A stretch of 64,000 nt of DNA, taken from assembly GCA_035380045.1 (NCBI GenBank), contig DAOSWM010000013.1, positions 1 to 64,000 of the forward strand, given 5' to 3'. Numbering within the stretch: position 1 is the first letter of the stretch; each line of letters begins with the position of its first letter. This document shows positions 46,189 through 55,100 of this stretch, one piece after another. A program made the translations under genes and the position numbers. The stretch comes from DAOSWM01 sp035380045 (lineage in GTDB: Bacteria; Bacteroidota; Bacteroidia; Bacteroidales; Tenuifilaceae). Under the pieces are notes generated by a model. The model saw only the letters and a program-made list of their open reading frames with translations. It did no database searches and was not told where the DNA came from.

Positions 46189-46524
46189 TTACTGTTTACC
46201 TACTGGTCCGTTGTATTTTGCATCGCCAAATGCTAATATTGGTAAGAAAATAAAACCAAGGAAAATTAATCCGATAGTAAATCCAACACCTTTACCAAAG
46301 CTAATGGATAAAAGATTTATCATCCAAATCATAAAAACAATGTTTACAACAGGAATAAGGAAAAGAAGAATCCACCACCAAGGTTTTCCAACAATTTCGA
46401 GCATAACAATAATGTTATAAATCGGAATAATTGCAGCCCAACCTGGCTTATCAGCCTTTGTAAAAACAACCCACATCGAAGCGATGTAAAGAACAAAAAT
46501 AATTAATGATAGTAAAGAGCTCAT
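46189..46524 (-). CDS. Small membrane protein, DUF5684-like
   Basis: The 111-residue protein has about four membrane helices. Residues 26-60 (DKPGWAAIIPIYNIIVMLEIVGKPWWW) carry the motif KxGWxxxIPxYN...GKPWWW that marks DUF5684. A cytoplasmic tail ends FGDAKYNGPVG. The function is unknown. It is flanked by a terminator downstream and has a hairpin in its leader. Confidence 0.88.
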   Translation of the reverse strand: MSSLLSLIIFVLYIASMWVVFTKADKPGWAAIIPIYNIIVMLEIVGKPWWWILLFLIPVVNIVFMIWMINLLSISFGKGVGFTIGLIFLGFIFLPILAFGDAKYNGPVGKQ

Positions 46525-46573
46525 AGTAGTTAAGGTTTAGTTTTTCCTACTCGTAAGGCTTTTCGGATTCGCC

Positions 46574-46595
46574 CTTGTACTTTTACCTGTACAAG
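46574..46595 (-). promoter_or_regulatory. Hairpin in the leader of the small membrane protein gene
   Basis: A perfect 7-bp stem CTTGTAC / GTACAAG with an 8-nt loop lies 50-71 bp upstream of the ATG. It may be a leader RNA structure or a regulator site. No T run follows, so it is not a normal terminator. Confidence 0.4.
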
Positions 46596-46673
46596 TTAGG
46601 TTAATTAGGGAGTGTGTTAAAATTCAATGCTAATTTATAAAAAATCATTGAAACGCTAATCCTGGAAATGCAA

Positions 46674-47651
46674 TTATTTGAAGATTGCAACTCCCCTTTC
46701 TTCATTCTCCTTCGCATATGCTCGGAACATGCCTGAAGTATTAAACGATAGATGGACGTTACCCTTTTTATCAACGGCAATTACTCCGCCACTTCCTTCA
46801 ACCTCTACCAATTTATTTTGAATTACCTCATCAACAGCCTGGGCTAAGGTTAAGTTTCTATACTCCATAAGTGCAGAAATATCGTGAGCAACCGTGTAGC
46901 GAATAAAATACTCGCCGTGCCCTGTTGCAGAAACTGCACAAGTGCTATTATTTGCGTAGGTTCCCGCACCAATAATGGGAACATCGCCAACTCGTCCGTA
47001 CTGTTTATTTGTCATTCCACCTGTTGACGTTGCAGCAGCAAGATTTCCATTTTTATCGAGCGCAACGCAACCAACCGTTCCCATTTTTTTGTCTTTTTGT
47101 AGTGATCGTTGAAGCGATTGCCAGCTTTTTTCTGTAAAAAAGTAGGAGCTATCAACAATTTCTTGTCCGTTTTGGGCAGCAAAGAGCGATGCTCCTTTTC
47201 CAACCATCAAAACGTGAGGAGATTTCTCCATAACCAATCTAGCCGTGGAAATTGGATTTTTAATGTTTCCAACCCCTGCAACTGCTCCGGCATTTAAATC
47301 TCTACCGTCCATTATTGCAGCATCCAGCTCATTTTTTCCATCGTGGGTAAAAACGGCTCCGCGTCCGGCGTTAAAAAGCGGACAATCCTCCATGTAACGA
47401 ACAACATTTTCTACAGCATCAAGACTTGTACCGCCATTTTCAAGGATTTTCACGCCAATTTCAAGCGCGTTGGAAAGTTCTTTCTCAAAAATTTCAACCT
47501 CTTCCTTCGAATAATTTTCAGGAACCATGCTACCCGCACCACCATGTAAAGCAATAGACCAAGTTTTTTCGTTTTCTTGCTTTTGGTTTTGGCAAGAAGT
47601 GAATACTGTTATCATTACAGCAAAAAACAAAAAGGAAATTTTTGATTTCAT
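46674..47651 (-). CDS. Isoaspartyl peptidase / L-asparaginase (Ntn hydrolase) lipoprotein
   Basis: The ATG at 47651 gives 325 residues; a GTG one codon earlier is possible. A lipoprotein signal ends FTSC (Cys20). The rest is a plant-type asparaginase: ALHGGAG (oxyanion Gly residues), FNAGRGAVFTHDGKNELDAAIMDG, and the autocleavage site MGTVG with Thr192 that becomes the N-terminal nucleophile, followed by ATSTGGMTNKQYGRVGDVPIIGAGTYAN. These enzymes split isoaspartyl dipeptides or asparagine. The periplasmic location suggests peptide scavenging or protein-damage clearance. It lies 40 bp after the Fe-S protein gene. Confidence 0.93.
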   Translation of the reverse strand: MKSKISFLFFAVMITVFTSCQNQKQENEKTWSIALHGGAGSMVPENYSKEEVEIFEKELSNALEIGVKILENGGTSLDAVENVVRYMEDCPLFNAGRGAVFTHDGKNELDAAIMDGRDLNAGAVAGVGNIKNPISTARLVMEKSPHVLMVGKGASLFAAQNGQEIVDSSYFFTEKSWQSLQRSLQKDKKMGTVGCVALDKNGNLAAATSTGGMTNKQYGRVGDVPIIGAGTYANNSTCAVSATGHGEYFIRYTVAHDISALMEYRNLTLAQAVDEVIQNKLVEVEGSGGVIAVDKKGNVHLSFNTSGMFRAYAKENEERGVAIFK

Positions 47652-47691
47652 CACATTAACTTTTCAAAATTAATCAGGATAGATGTCTAAT

Positions 47692-49284
47692 TTAAAACGG
47701 AAATTCCTCCATGTCCGATTCTTGGGGCTTATCGTCATATTTTTCAGGCAGTTCGGCAACCTGGTGTTCTGCGTTTCCATTTACGTAAATGGCTTTGTAC
47801 GGTTTTGTTGGGCAAGCATACTCGCAAGCACCACAGCCAATGCAAATTTCTTCGCGAACTTCTGGCAGAAAAAGACCTTTGTAAGGAACCATGTGAACAG
47901 CCTTGGTTGGGCAATGCTCCGAGCAAGCCCCACAATCAGTTCCATCAACATGAACAATGCAGTTTGCCTTATGAAAACTTGCTATTCCGGTTTGGGTTCG
48001 CTGTTTAGTTTCAATTTGCAACGGCCGAATTGCCCCAGTGGGGCAAACCTCGCCACAAAGGGTGCAGTCGAAGTTACAGAAACCTGAGTGGAAATCCATA
48101 TGGGGTTGCAGCAACCCGAAAAAACCGTACTCCTTTAGAGAGGGCTGAATTACGTGAGTTGGGCAAACGGAAACGCATAGATGGCAAGCGGTACATGCAT
48201 TAAGGAACTGATTTAGGGAATAGGAACCTGGAGGCGTTATGGGTGCTGAACGTTCGTTATAAACTGCACCAGCAACCCTACTTTTGCTTGCTTTTTCTGC
48301 TCCCTCACTCTTTACAGTAGCAAGCGATTTAATAGTCTTTCCAATTAATGAAGTTCCTAAAATCATTCCTGAAGAAACTGCTAAAAAATTTCGTCGTGAT
48401 TTGTCCTCTATTTCCTTGCCCAACTCCTGCTTCGGCTTGAATGCAAAAGAGTAACCTATTCCTCCCTCATTACAGCTGTCGATACAGTTGTAGCATGCAA
48501 CGCAGCGTGAAAAATCGATAGATTGGTTCTTTACATCGATGCAGCTGGCTTTACAGTCTCTTGCGCAACGGTTACAGAGTGTGCAAGCACTCTTATCGAT
48601 TTGAAGTTTGAAAACTGAATACCTTGAAATAAGGCTTAAAACTGCCCCAACGGGGCAAAATGAGTTGCAAAAAATTCTTCCCCAACGCACTGATACGATA
48701 AAAAGAACTAGTGTAAGAGTTGCAGTAATAATCATTCCTTGCCACGGCATTCCCTTAAAAGGAACGTGGTGTAACGCATAGCTATCGAACAAACCGAGCA
48801 CTTTAACCAGCAGGTTATTACCCCAGTAATAAAGCGGACGAACAATGTCGGAGAAAATTCTTCCTGCAAAACTGTAGGGATCCAAAAAGTTGAGCAAAAA
48901 GAGGAAGCCAAAAAGAGCAAAAATAACAACGATGGCAAGTGTTGAGTAACGAATAATATTCCAAGGCACTAAATACTTATAACGTGACTTTTTGGCTCGG
49001 AAACGAGCCATTAAATCCTGTAGTATTCCCAATGGACAAAGTACTGAACAGTAAACCCTTCCAAATAAAGCAGTAAGGATTGTAACTACCAGAAAACCTG
49101 TAGCCAGCCAGCCTCCTACTCTTAGGAATTTAAGCACAGATGGAGTGAACTGGAAGTAAAGAATTTCATTGATGAAACTTGAGGAAAAGAAATTTGAAAA
49201 ATCAATGAAAATAAAGGTGAAGAGGAGAAAGTAAATGGTAGCAATTACTTGCCTAAGTCGTTTAAGGGTAAATAGTTTTGACAT
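47692..49284 (-). CDS. NapH/NapG-like multi-cluster Fe-S membrane protein
   Basis: The 530-residue protein joins a NapH-like membrane part with NapG-like ferredoxin parts. Residues 1-225 hold five or six helices and two CxxxCP motifs (CSVLCPLG, CNSFCPVG). Then come ferredoxin-type motifs CTLCNRCARDC, CVACYNCIDSC, a Tat-like RRNFLAVSSG in the middle followed by a helix, and CTACHLCVSVCP, CTLCGEVCP, CGACSEHCP and CIGCGACEYACP. At least six [4Fe-4S] clusters are possible. It should carry electrons at the membrane between a quinone or cytoplasmic donor and periplasmic partners. The DUF362 protein upstream on the same strand is a likely former operon partner, now separated by the RAYT unit. Confidence 0.9.
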   Translation of the reverse strand: MSKLFTLKRLRQVIATIYFLLFTFIFIDFSNFFSSSFINEILYFQFTPSVLKFLRVGGWLATGFLVVTILTALFGRVYCSVLCPLGILQDLMARFRAKKSRYKYLVPWNIIRYSTLAIVVIFALFGFLFLLNFLDPYSFAGRIFSDIVRPLYYWGNNLLVKVLGLFDSYALHHVPFKGMPWQGMIITATLTLVLFIVSVRWGRIFCNSFCPVGAVLSLISRYSVFKLQIDKSACTLCNRCARDCKASCIDVKNQSIDFSRCVACYNCIDSCNEGGIGYSFAFKPKQELGKEIEDKSRRNFLAVSSGMILGTSLIGKTIKSLATVKSEGAEKASKSRVAGAVYNERSAPITPPGSYSLNQFLNACTACHLCVSVCPTHVIQPSLKEYGFFGLLQPHMDFHSGFCNFDCTLCGEVCPTGAIRPLQIETKQRTQTGIASFHKANCIVHVDGTDCGACSEHCPTKAVHMVPYKGLFLPEVREEICIGCGACEYACPTKPYKAIYVNGNAEHQVAELPEKYDDKPQESDMEEFPF

Positions 49285-49335
49285 GTTTTTACAATCTATT
49301 TTTTACGAAAACCATATAATTTTACCCGATTTGTC

Positions 49336-49672
49336 GGGTTACCGTAAATGTCCTACAGACAAACAGTTTGATAATACGTACTCTTTTACTGATATAAAAG
49401 CCCTACGGGCTAAGTATAAATCGTTACTACCGAAAAGAACCATTTGCTAACATGCATGCTATTAACAAAATACAAGCATATTATTTATTATAATTGAAAA
49501 CAATAACCTATGGGCAATATAAAAAATATAATTTCGAAAAACACCCTATTTATTTGCCCGTAGGGCATAAAAATCAATAAAAAAAAAATCAAAAAACACA
49601 CTTTCCCCGTAGGGTATTTATTATTTAAAGCACTACTCAGCTGGTTTAAAGATGTATCTTTCATCAAAATCA
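49336..49672. repeat. Hairpin-rich repeat unit 1 (REP-like)
   Basis: This unit matches 50099-50436 at offsets of 763-765 bp. Segment A (49336-49439) contains TGTCCTACAGACA and GCCCTACGGGC; segment B (about 49552-49672) contains GCCCGTAGGGC, CCCCGTAGGG and runs into the last codons of the transposase gene. Small stems of 3-5 bp with TAC or GTA loops recur. A further hairpin CCCGATTTGTCGGG lies at 49325-49338. Confidence 0.8.
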
Positions 49673-50094
49673 ATATCATTTTCTTTTAAAAACTGAAGGT
49701 ATTCTTCCTGAAAGCTCCTTTTACTATGATGTTCCTGCTGATTTTCAATATACATAATTTTATCCCTTAACTGAGATTTGCCCAAGGAGAATGCTCCAAA
49801 ACCCTCTTGCCATGAGAATTTTCCTATTGATAACTTATTATTGTTAATCCACAATGATGAGCTTCGCTTGATATGGTACATCAAATCGGATGGTGCTTGT
49901 TTCGGACTCATACTGATAAGAATATGGATATGGTCTGGCATACCATTTATTACATATAACTTATGACCTTGCTGCTCGATTATTCCATTGATATACTTAT
50001 ATAAATCATTTTGCCATTTATTATGAATTAAACACATACGATTTTGTACAGCAAAAACGAAATGAACGTACAGCTGATTGTATGTATTTGCCAT
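49633..50094 (-). CDS. Y1 (HUH) transposase, RAYT / REP-associated type
   Basis: The 153-residue protein belongs to the IS200/IS605-like Y1 transposases. The HUH metal-binding motif is His55-Ile56-His57 in MPDHIHILIS, and the catalytic Tyr is probably Tyr115 in RDKIMYIENQQEHH. The motif SWQEGFGAFSLGKSQ before it is typical of REP-associated transposases. The reading frame looks intact. Both flanks carry hairpin-rich repeats, and there is no TnpB gene. RAYTs cut single-stranded REP hairpins and are mostly domesticated, single-copy genes. Confidence 0.92.
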   Translation of the reverse strand: MANTYNQLYVHFVFAVQNRMCLIHNKWQNDLYKYINGIIEQQGHKLYVINGMPDHIHILISMSPKQAPSDLMYHIKRSSSLWINNNKLSIGKFSWQEGFGAFSLGKSQLRDKIMYIENQQEHHSKRSFQEEYLQFLKENDIDFDERYIFKPAE

Positions 50095-50098
50095 TGTT

Positions 50099-50436
50099 GG
50101 GTTACTTTTAATGTCCTACGGACAAATAGTTTGATAATACGTACTCTTTTACTGATATTAAAGCCCTACGGGCTATTTATGAATTGTTATTAGTGAAAAG
50201 AATTCCTTGTTAACATATTTACTACAGAATAAAAGAAGTATTAATTAAATTGGTGTTTAGTATTTTTGTAAACAATGTCCTACGAGCAAAAAAAACTTTG
50301 TAAATAAACATATTAATTTGCCCGTAGGGCTATAATATCAGTAAAAAAGTTATTCAAAAACCACACTTTCCCCGTAGGGGATAAATTATTTAAAGCACTA
50401 ATTAGCAGGCTGAAAAACGTATCAGTCAAAATACTT
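50099..50436. repeat. Hairpin-rich repeat unit 2 with transposase 3' relic
   Basis: Segment A' (50099-50202) matches segment A without gaps; it contains TGTCCTACGGACA and GCCCTACGGGC. Segment B' (about 50316-50436) contains GCCCGTAGGGC and CCCCGTAGGGG. At about 50400-50436, the minus strand reads like the end of the transposase: TACGTTTTTCAGCCTGCTAA corresponds to YIFKPAE with changes. Confidence 0.75.
50400..50436 (-). pseudogene. Remnant of transposase 3' end
   Basis: About 12 codons can be aligned to the C-terminus of the intact transposase (DERYIFKPAE). The remnant contains a stop codon and has no upstream body. Confidence 0.5.
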
Positions 50437-50443
50437 GTAAGCT

Positions 50444-51370
50444 TTAGCTAACTTTTATTCGTTCAATATTCAGTTCCTCCAAGTTCATATTTCCCACACC
50501 CATTTCGTGGGCAATTTTAATGTATGGAATGCTTGACGGTTCGGAACCAAATATTTTTGCTGCTGCAGCATCAGCAGCTACCATGTCGGTTGATAGAATT
50601 AACGATTTTTTGATAACAATGTCGGCTTCGCTAACGCCCCGAGGTCCATTTCGGGTCATAACCCGGTATGCATCAATAATGTTTAAATCGGGTTTTCGCC
50701 AAGTTGCAAAATCGGCAATACACTGGTGCAAATCGTTGCGATGCCAGTAACGCCTGTCCCATACAATTCCCATTAGGTTTTTCATGGCAATTGTTAGCTT
50801 TGCAGAACTATGATGCTTGAGCACAGGAACGTTAATAAAAACGTCGGAATTTAGAATAAGCTCGTGAACTTTGGCTTCGGTTAACTTTTTGCCTTTCGGA
50901 ACCGAAACAGGTTTGTAGTAGTTTTCGGTATTCCCGGGAACAACTTTACCACCAGCACTTTTAACGGCATCTTCTATTCCGCTATTTTTGTAGCATCGTC
51001 CCCACTCATCGCAAGTGTTATCAAAAACAAAAACATCCTTTGCGCCGGCCTGAAAGCAATGCTCAATAATTCTTCCTACAAGATGAGGGTTTGTATCACC
51101 CCCGCGCTCGGGTGATGTGTCCCAACCAATATTTGGTTTAACCACCACGGTTTGTCCCTTCTTTACAAACTTGCCCATGCCGCCTACTGCAGCAATGGCT
51201 TTATCGAACATTTCTGAGGGCTCACCGCCAAGTACGGCAACTAAATCGTATGGCTTGGATGCATCAGCCGTTGAACCAAAAGCGTTTGTGCTAGCAGCAC
51301 CTAGCCTCATTAAAGCACCTGCTGCTACACCTGCTCCTATTCCCTTTTTTAAAAAATCCCTGCGCTTCAT
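50444..51370 (-). CDS. Tat-exported DUF362 protein
   Basis: The 308-residue protein begins with a twin-arginine signal (MKRRDFLKKG then a hydrophobic Ala/Gly stretch), so it should be folded before export to the periplasm. The body is DUF362: VVKPNIGWDTSPERGGDTNPHLVGRIIEHCFQAGAKDVFVFDN, VFINVPVLKHHSSAKLTIAMKNLMGIVWDR and DMVAADAAAAKIFG. DUF362 proteins often occur with Fe-S ferredoxin proteins and may handle a cofactor or redox partner; their reaction is not established. Its neighbour across the RAYT unit is such a Fe-S protein. Confidence 0.92.
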   Translation of the reverse strand: MKRRDFLKKGIGAGVAAGALMRLGAASTNAFGSTADASKPYDLVAVLGGEPSEMFDKAIAAVGGMGKFVKKGQTVVVKPNIGWDTSPERGGDTNPHLVGRIIEHCFQAGAKDVFVFDNTCDEWGRCYKNSGIEDAVKSAGGKVVPGNTENYYKPVSVPKGKKLTEAKVHELILNSDVFINVPVLKHHSSAKLTIAMKNLMGIVWDRRYWHRNDLHQCIADFATWRKPDLNIIDAYRVMTRNGPRGVSEADIVIKKSLILSTDMVAADAAAAKIFGSEPSSIPYIKIAHEMGVGNMNLEELNIERIKVS

Positions 51371-51470
51371 AGTTTTGAATTTTTATTTCAACTAATACAA
51401 TTTTGATTCAAACCAAATATCTAAGTTTAAAAATAATGACAATAAATATATTAAAACTTTCATTATCTTT

Positions 51471-51478
51471 TATATTTG
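51471..51478 (+). promoter_or_regulatory. -7 box upstream of the membrane protein gene
   Basis: TATATTTG fully matches TAnnTTTG, 72 bp before ATG 51550. The -33 box is not clear. Confidence 0.4.
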
Positions 51479-51549
51479 TCATGGCATATTTAACTTGCTT
51501 AAACCAATCAAACTAAACAGTATCAAATTTGAAACTAAACTTTTCAAAC

Positions 51550-52056
51550 ATGACAACAATGCAATTAACCAAAAGGAAAACAATAGGTTATATTCTATTC
51601 GACCTAGTAGCTATAGCATTTATTTACTTTGTTCCTACCTTTTCACATCTTCTGAATTTTCCTTTGTATCTTATTGAACCCATGCGTATTGCATTAGTAA
51701 TTGCGTTAGTTCATACAAACAGGTACAATGCCTATATAATTGCGTTAACGCTTCCCCTATTCAGTTTTGCAGTTTCAGCCCATCCGGTTTTTCTGAAAAT
51801 GTTGCTAATTACTGGTGAACTTGTACTTAATGCATGGATTTTTTATTTGCTTTTCAGTAAAACAAAGAATGCTTTTGTTTCAATTCTTTCGTCAATAATT
51901 ATTAGTAAGGGTTTGTATTACCTTGCAAAGTATAGTTTAATAAGCTTTTCGTTGCTTTCCGCATCGAAATTGGTTGCAACTCCCATTTATATTCAGGCAA
52001 TTACTACGCTTGTTTTTAGTTTATACGTTGGTTATATTTTTTGGAAAAGGAAATAG
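51550..52056 (+). CDS. Five- or six-helix membrane protein of unknown function
   Basis: The ATG at 51550 gives 168 residues (MTTMQLTKRKTIGYILF); an in-frame TTG at 51529 is also possible. There are about five or six hydrophobic helices with short basic loops and a C-terminal FWKRK. The size and helix content resemble ECF transporter S components, but I see no ligand motif, so this is only a suggestion. It is divergent from the DUF362 gene and ends at a strong terminator shared with secA. Confidence 0.75.
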   Translation: MTTMQLTKRKTIGYILFDLVAIAFIYFVPTFSHLLNFPLYLIEPMRIALVIALVHTNRYNAYIIALTLPLFSFAVSAHPVFLKMLLITGELVLNAWIFYLLFSKTKNAFVSILSSIIISKGLYYLAKYSLISFSLLSASKLVATPIYIQAITTLVFSLYVGYIFWKRK

Positions 52057-52077
52057 TAAGAAACAGAAATTGTATAA

Positions 52078-52110
52078 AAAAAACGGACTGCATTTTTGTA
52101 GTCCGTTTTT
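52078..52110. terminator. Bidirectional terminator between membrane protein gene and secA
   Basis: A 13-position stem with one G-T pair (AAAACGGACTGCA / TGTAGTCCGTTTT) and a 4-nt loop has A runs on the left and T runs on the right. It can end transcripts from both convergent genes. Confidence 0.85.
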
Positions 52111-52129
52111 ATAATGAGTTGTACCCTAA

Positions 52130-55100
52130 CTATTGTTCCAAGTTTCGTCCGTGGCAATTCTTAAATTTTTTGCCACTTCCGCATGGGCATGGGTCGTTGC
52201 GGCCAACCTTTTTCTCTACCCTTACCGGTTCGCGGTTGCGTTCCTGAGTATTTGAAGCGGCAAGCGCATCGGTACGACTGGTTTCATACTTACTCATGTC
52301 GAGTTTTTGGCGTTGGCGAGCCTCCTGAACCTGACTTGGGTCGCGAAGTGGTATGTGCGCTTTCATAAGCAGCGAAACAACTTCACGATTCATCTTATCA
52401 ATCATGTTCTTAAAGAGCTCATATGCTTCGAACTTGTATATCAGTAGCGGATCTTTCTGCTCGTAAGCAGCATTCTGAACGCTCTGCTTCAAGTCGTCCA
52501 TTTCACGAAGATGCTCTTTCCAATGCTCATCAATAATGTACAGAATCATTGTTTTGGTGAAAGAGCGAATTAAATCCTTTGCGCCGGTTTCGTAAGCCTT
52601 CTTCAAATTGGTAACAATTTGGAAAACTTTCTGTCCGTCGGAAATGGGAACAACAATGTTCTCGTAAATGGCCGACTGTTTCTCGTACACTTCTTTTATA
52701 ACAGGAAATGCTTGACGGGCAATACTTTCCGCTTTCCGGTCGAAATTATCGCGGGCAGCCTTATATATTCGTTCGGTAAGATCATTGGGCGAAAGTTGCA
52801 TAAACTCTTTTTCAGAGAAGGGTGCCTCGATGGAAAGGTTGCGAATAAGTTCGAGGTTAAAATCCTCAAACTCCATACTACCGTGGGCATCGTTTACGAT
52901 TGCTGTGCTAACATCGAAAAGCATGTTGGCAATATCAACATCGATACGCTCACCGTAGAGCGCATGTCGACGACGTTTATAGATAACTTCTCGCTGTGAG
53001 TTCATTACATCGTCGTACTCAAGTAAACGCTTCCGAATGCCGAAGTTGTTTTCTTCAACTTTCTTCTGGGCTCGTTCAATGGATTTTGAAATCATGGAGT
53101 GCTGAATAACTTCACCTTCCTGAAGTCCAAGCCTATCCATAATTCTAGCAATCCTATCGGAACCGAAAAGTCGCATCAAATCGTCTTCCAACGAAACGAA
53201 AAACTGTGATGAGCCCGGGTCACCCTGACGACCGGAACGTCCCCGTAGCTGGCGGTCGACCCTACGCGATTCGTGACGCTCGGTACCAATAATTGCCAAA
53301 CCGCCCGCTTCCTTTACTTCTGGACTAAGCTTGATATCGGTTCCCCTACCGGCCATGTTGGTAGCAATGGTAACGGTTTTGGCCCTACCCGCTTCGGCAA
53401 CAATTTCGGCTTCGCGTTGGTGTAACTTTGCGTTCAGCACATTATGCTTAATGCCTTTAATTTTCAGCATTCTGCTAAGCAACTCGGATATTTCAACAGA
53501 TGTTGTACCAACAAGCACCGGGCGATTTGCCTGGGTGAGTTTTACAATTTCATCAATTACCGCAACATACTTTTCACGCTTGGTTTTGTACACCAAGTCC
53601 TCCATATCCTTACGAACAATTGGACGGTTGGTTGGGATTACAACCACATCCAACTTGTAGATTGACCAGAACTCGCCCGCTTCGGTTTCAGCTGTACCCG
53701 TCATACCTGATAATTTGTGGTACATTCTGAAATAGTTCTGTAATGTAACTGTTGCAAAGGTTTGGGTTGCTGCTTCAACCTTTACTTTTTCCTTTGCTTC
53801 AATTGCCTGATGCAAACCGTCGGAGTAACGGCGCCCCTCGAGAATACGGCCAGTTTGCTCGTCAACAATCTTCACTTTGTTGTCCATTACAACGTACTCC
53901 ACATCCTTCTCGAACATGGCGTAAGCTTTTAGTAGCTGATGCACTGTATGCACCCGTTCGGATTTTATGGCGTAATCGCGCAGCATGTTCTCCTTGGCTT
54001 CCAACTTTTTTTGTGCTGGTAAATTCTGCTTTTCAAGCTCAGCAATTTCAGTACCTATGTCGGGAAGAATAAAGAATTTTGAGTCTTCAGATGCGCTAGT
54101 AATCAGGTCAATTCCTTTTTCTGTCAGTTCAACGGAGTTCATCTTCTCCTCGATAACAAAGAACAAATCATCCGTTACAATATGCATGTTCTTGTTGTTC
54201 TCCTGCATGTAGAAGTTTTCGGTTTTTAGCAAGAGCGCTTTTATTCCGGTTTCGCTGAGGTACTTGATAAGCGGTTTATACTTGGGGAATCCTTTAAATG
54301 CTCGTAGGAGAATCTTTCCGCCCTCCTCGGTTTTATTCTCAGCAATAAGCTTTTTTGCCTCGGCAAGAAGCTGGGTTACCAAGTTACGCTGAGCGTTAAC
54401 TAACTTCTCAACCTTTGGTTTGTACTCATCAAACATTTGGTCGTCGCCCTTGGGGACTGGACCGGAAATAATGAGCGGAGTACGAGCATCGTCGATAAGA
54501 ACCGAGTCAACCTCGTCGACAATGGCATAGTGGTGCTTGCGTTGAACCAAATCGGCTGGAGCAAGCGACATGTTATCGCGAAGGTAGTCGAAGCCAAACT
54601 CGTTGTTGGTTCCGAAGGTAATATCTGCCAAATAGGCATTTCTTCGTGCTTCGCTATTGGGTTGATGCTTATCAATACAATCTACTGATAACCCGTGGAA
54701 TTCATATAGCGGACCCATCCACTCAGAGTCACGACGGGCAAGGTAATCGTTCACGGTAACCAAGTGAACTCCCATTCCCGAAAGCGCATTAAGGAAAACT
54801 GGTAAGGTTGCAACCAAAGTTTTTCCTTCCCCAGTTGCCATCTCTGAAATTTTCCCTTGGTGGAGAACCACACCTCCAATAAGCTGCACATCGTAGTGCA
54901 CCATATCCCAAGTAATTTCGTTTCCCCCGGCAACCCAACGGTTTTTATAGATTGCCTTATCGCCTTCTATTGTGACAAAGTCCTTCTTTGCTGCTAAATT
55001 CTTATCGAATTCGCTTGCCGTAACCTCTATGGTTTCGTTCTCGGTAAACCTTCGAGCGGTTTCCTTAACTATGGCAAAGGCTTCGGGGAGAACCTCGTTG

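Larger units (their letters stand above)
49336..50436 (-). mobile_element. RAYT unit with duplicated flanking repeats
   Basis: The block comprises repeat unit 1, the Y1 transposase gene and repeat unit 2. Unit 2 ends in a remnant of the transposase 3' end, so the whole looks like one complete unit next to a copy that has lost the transposase body. It lies between the Fe-S protein and DUF362 genes. Ends and target site were not determined. Confidence 0.7.

Noticed and set aside
49336..50436. Hairpin repeats considered as a CRISPR array
   Set aside because: There are only two diverged units, spacing is irregular, and no cas genes are present. The pattern fits REP-like hairpins of a RAYT.
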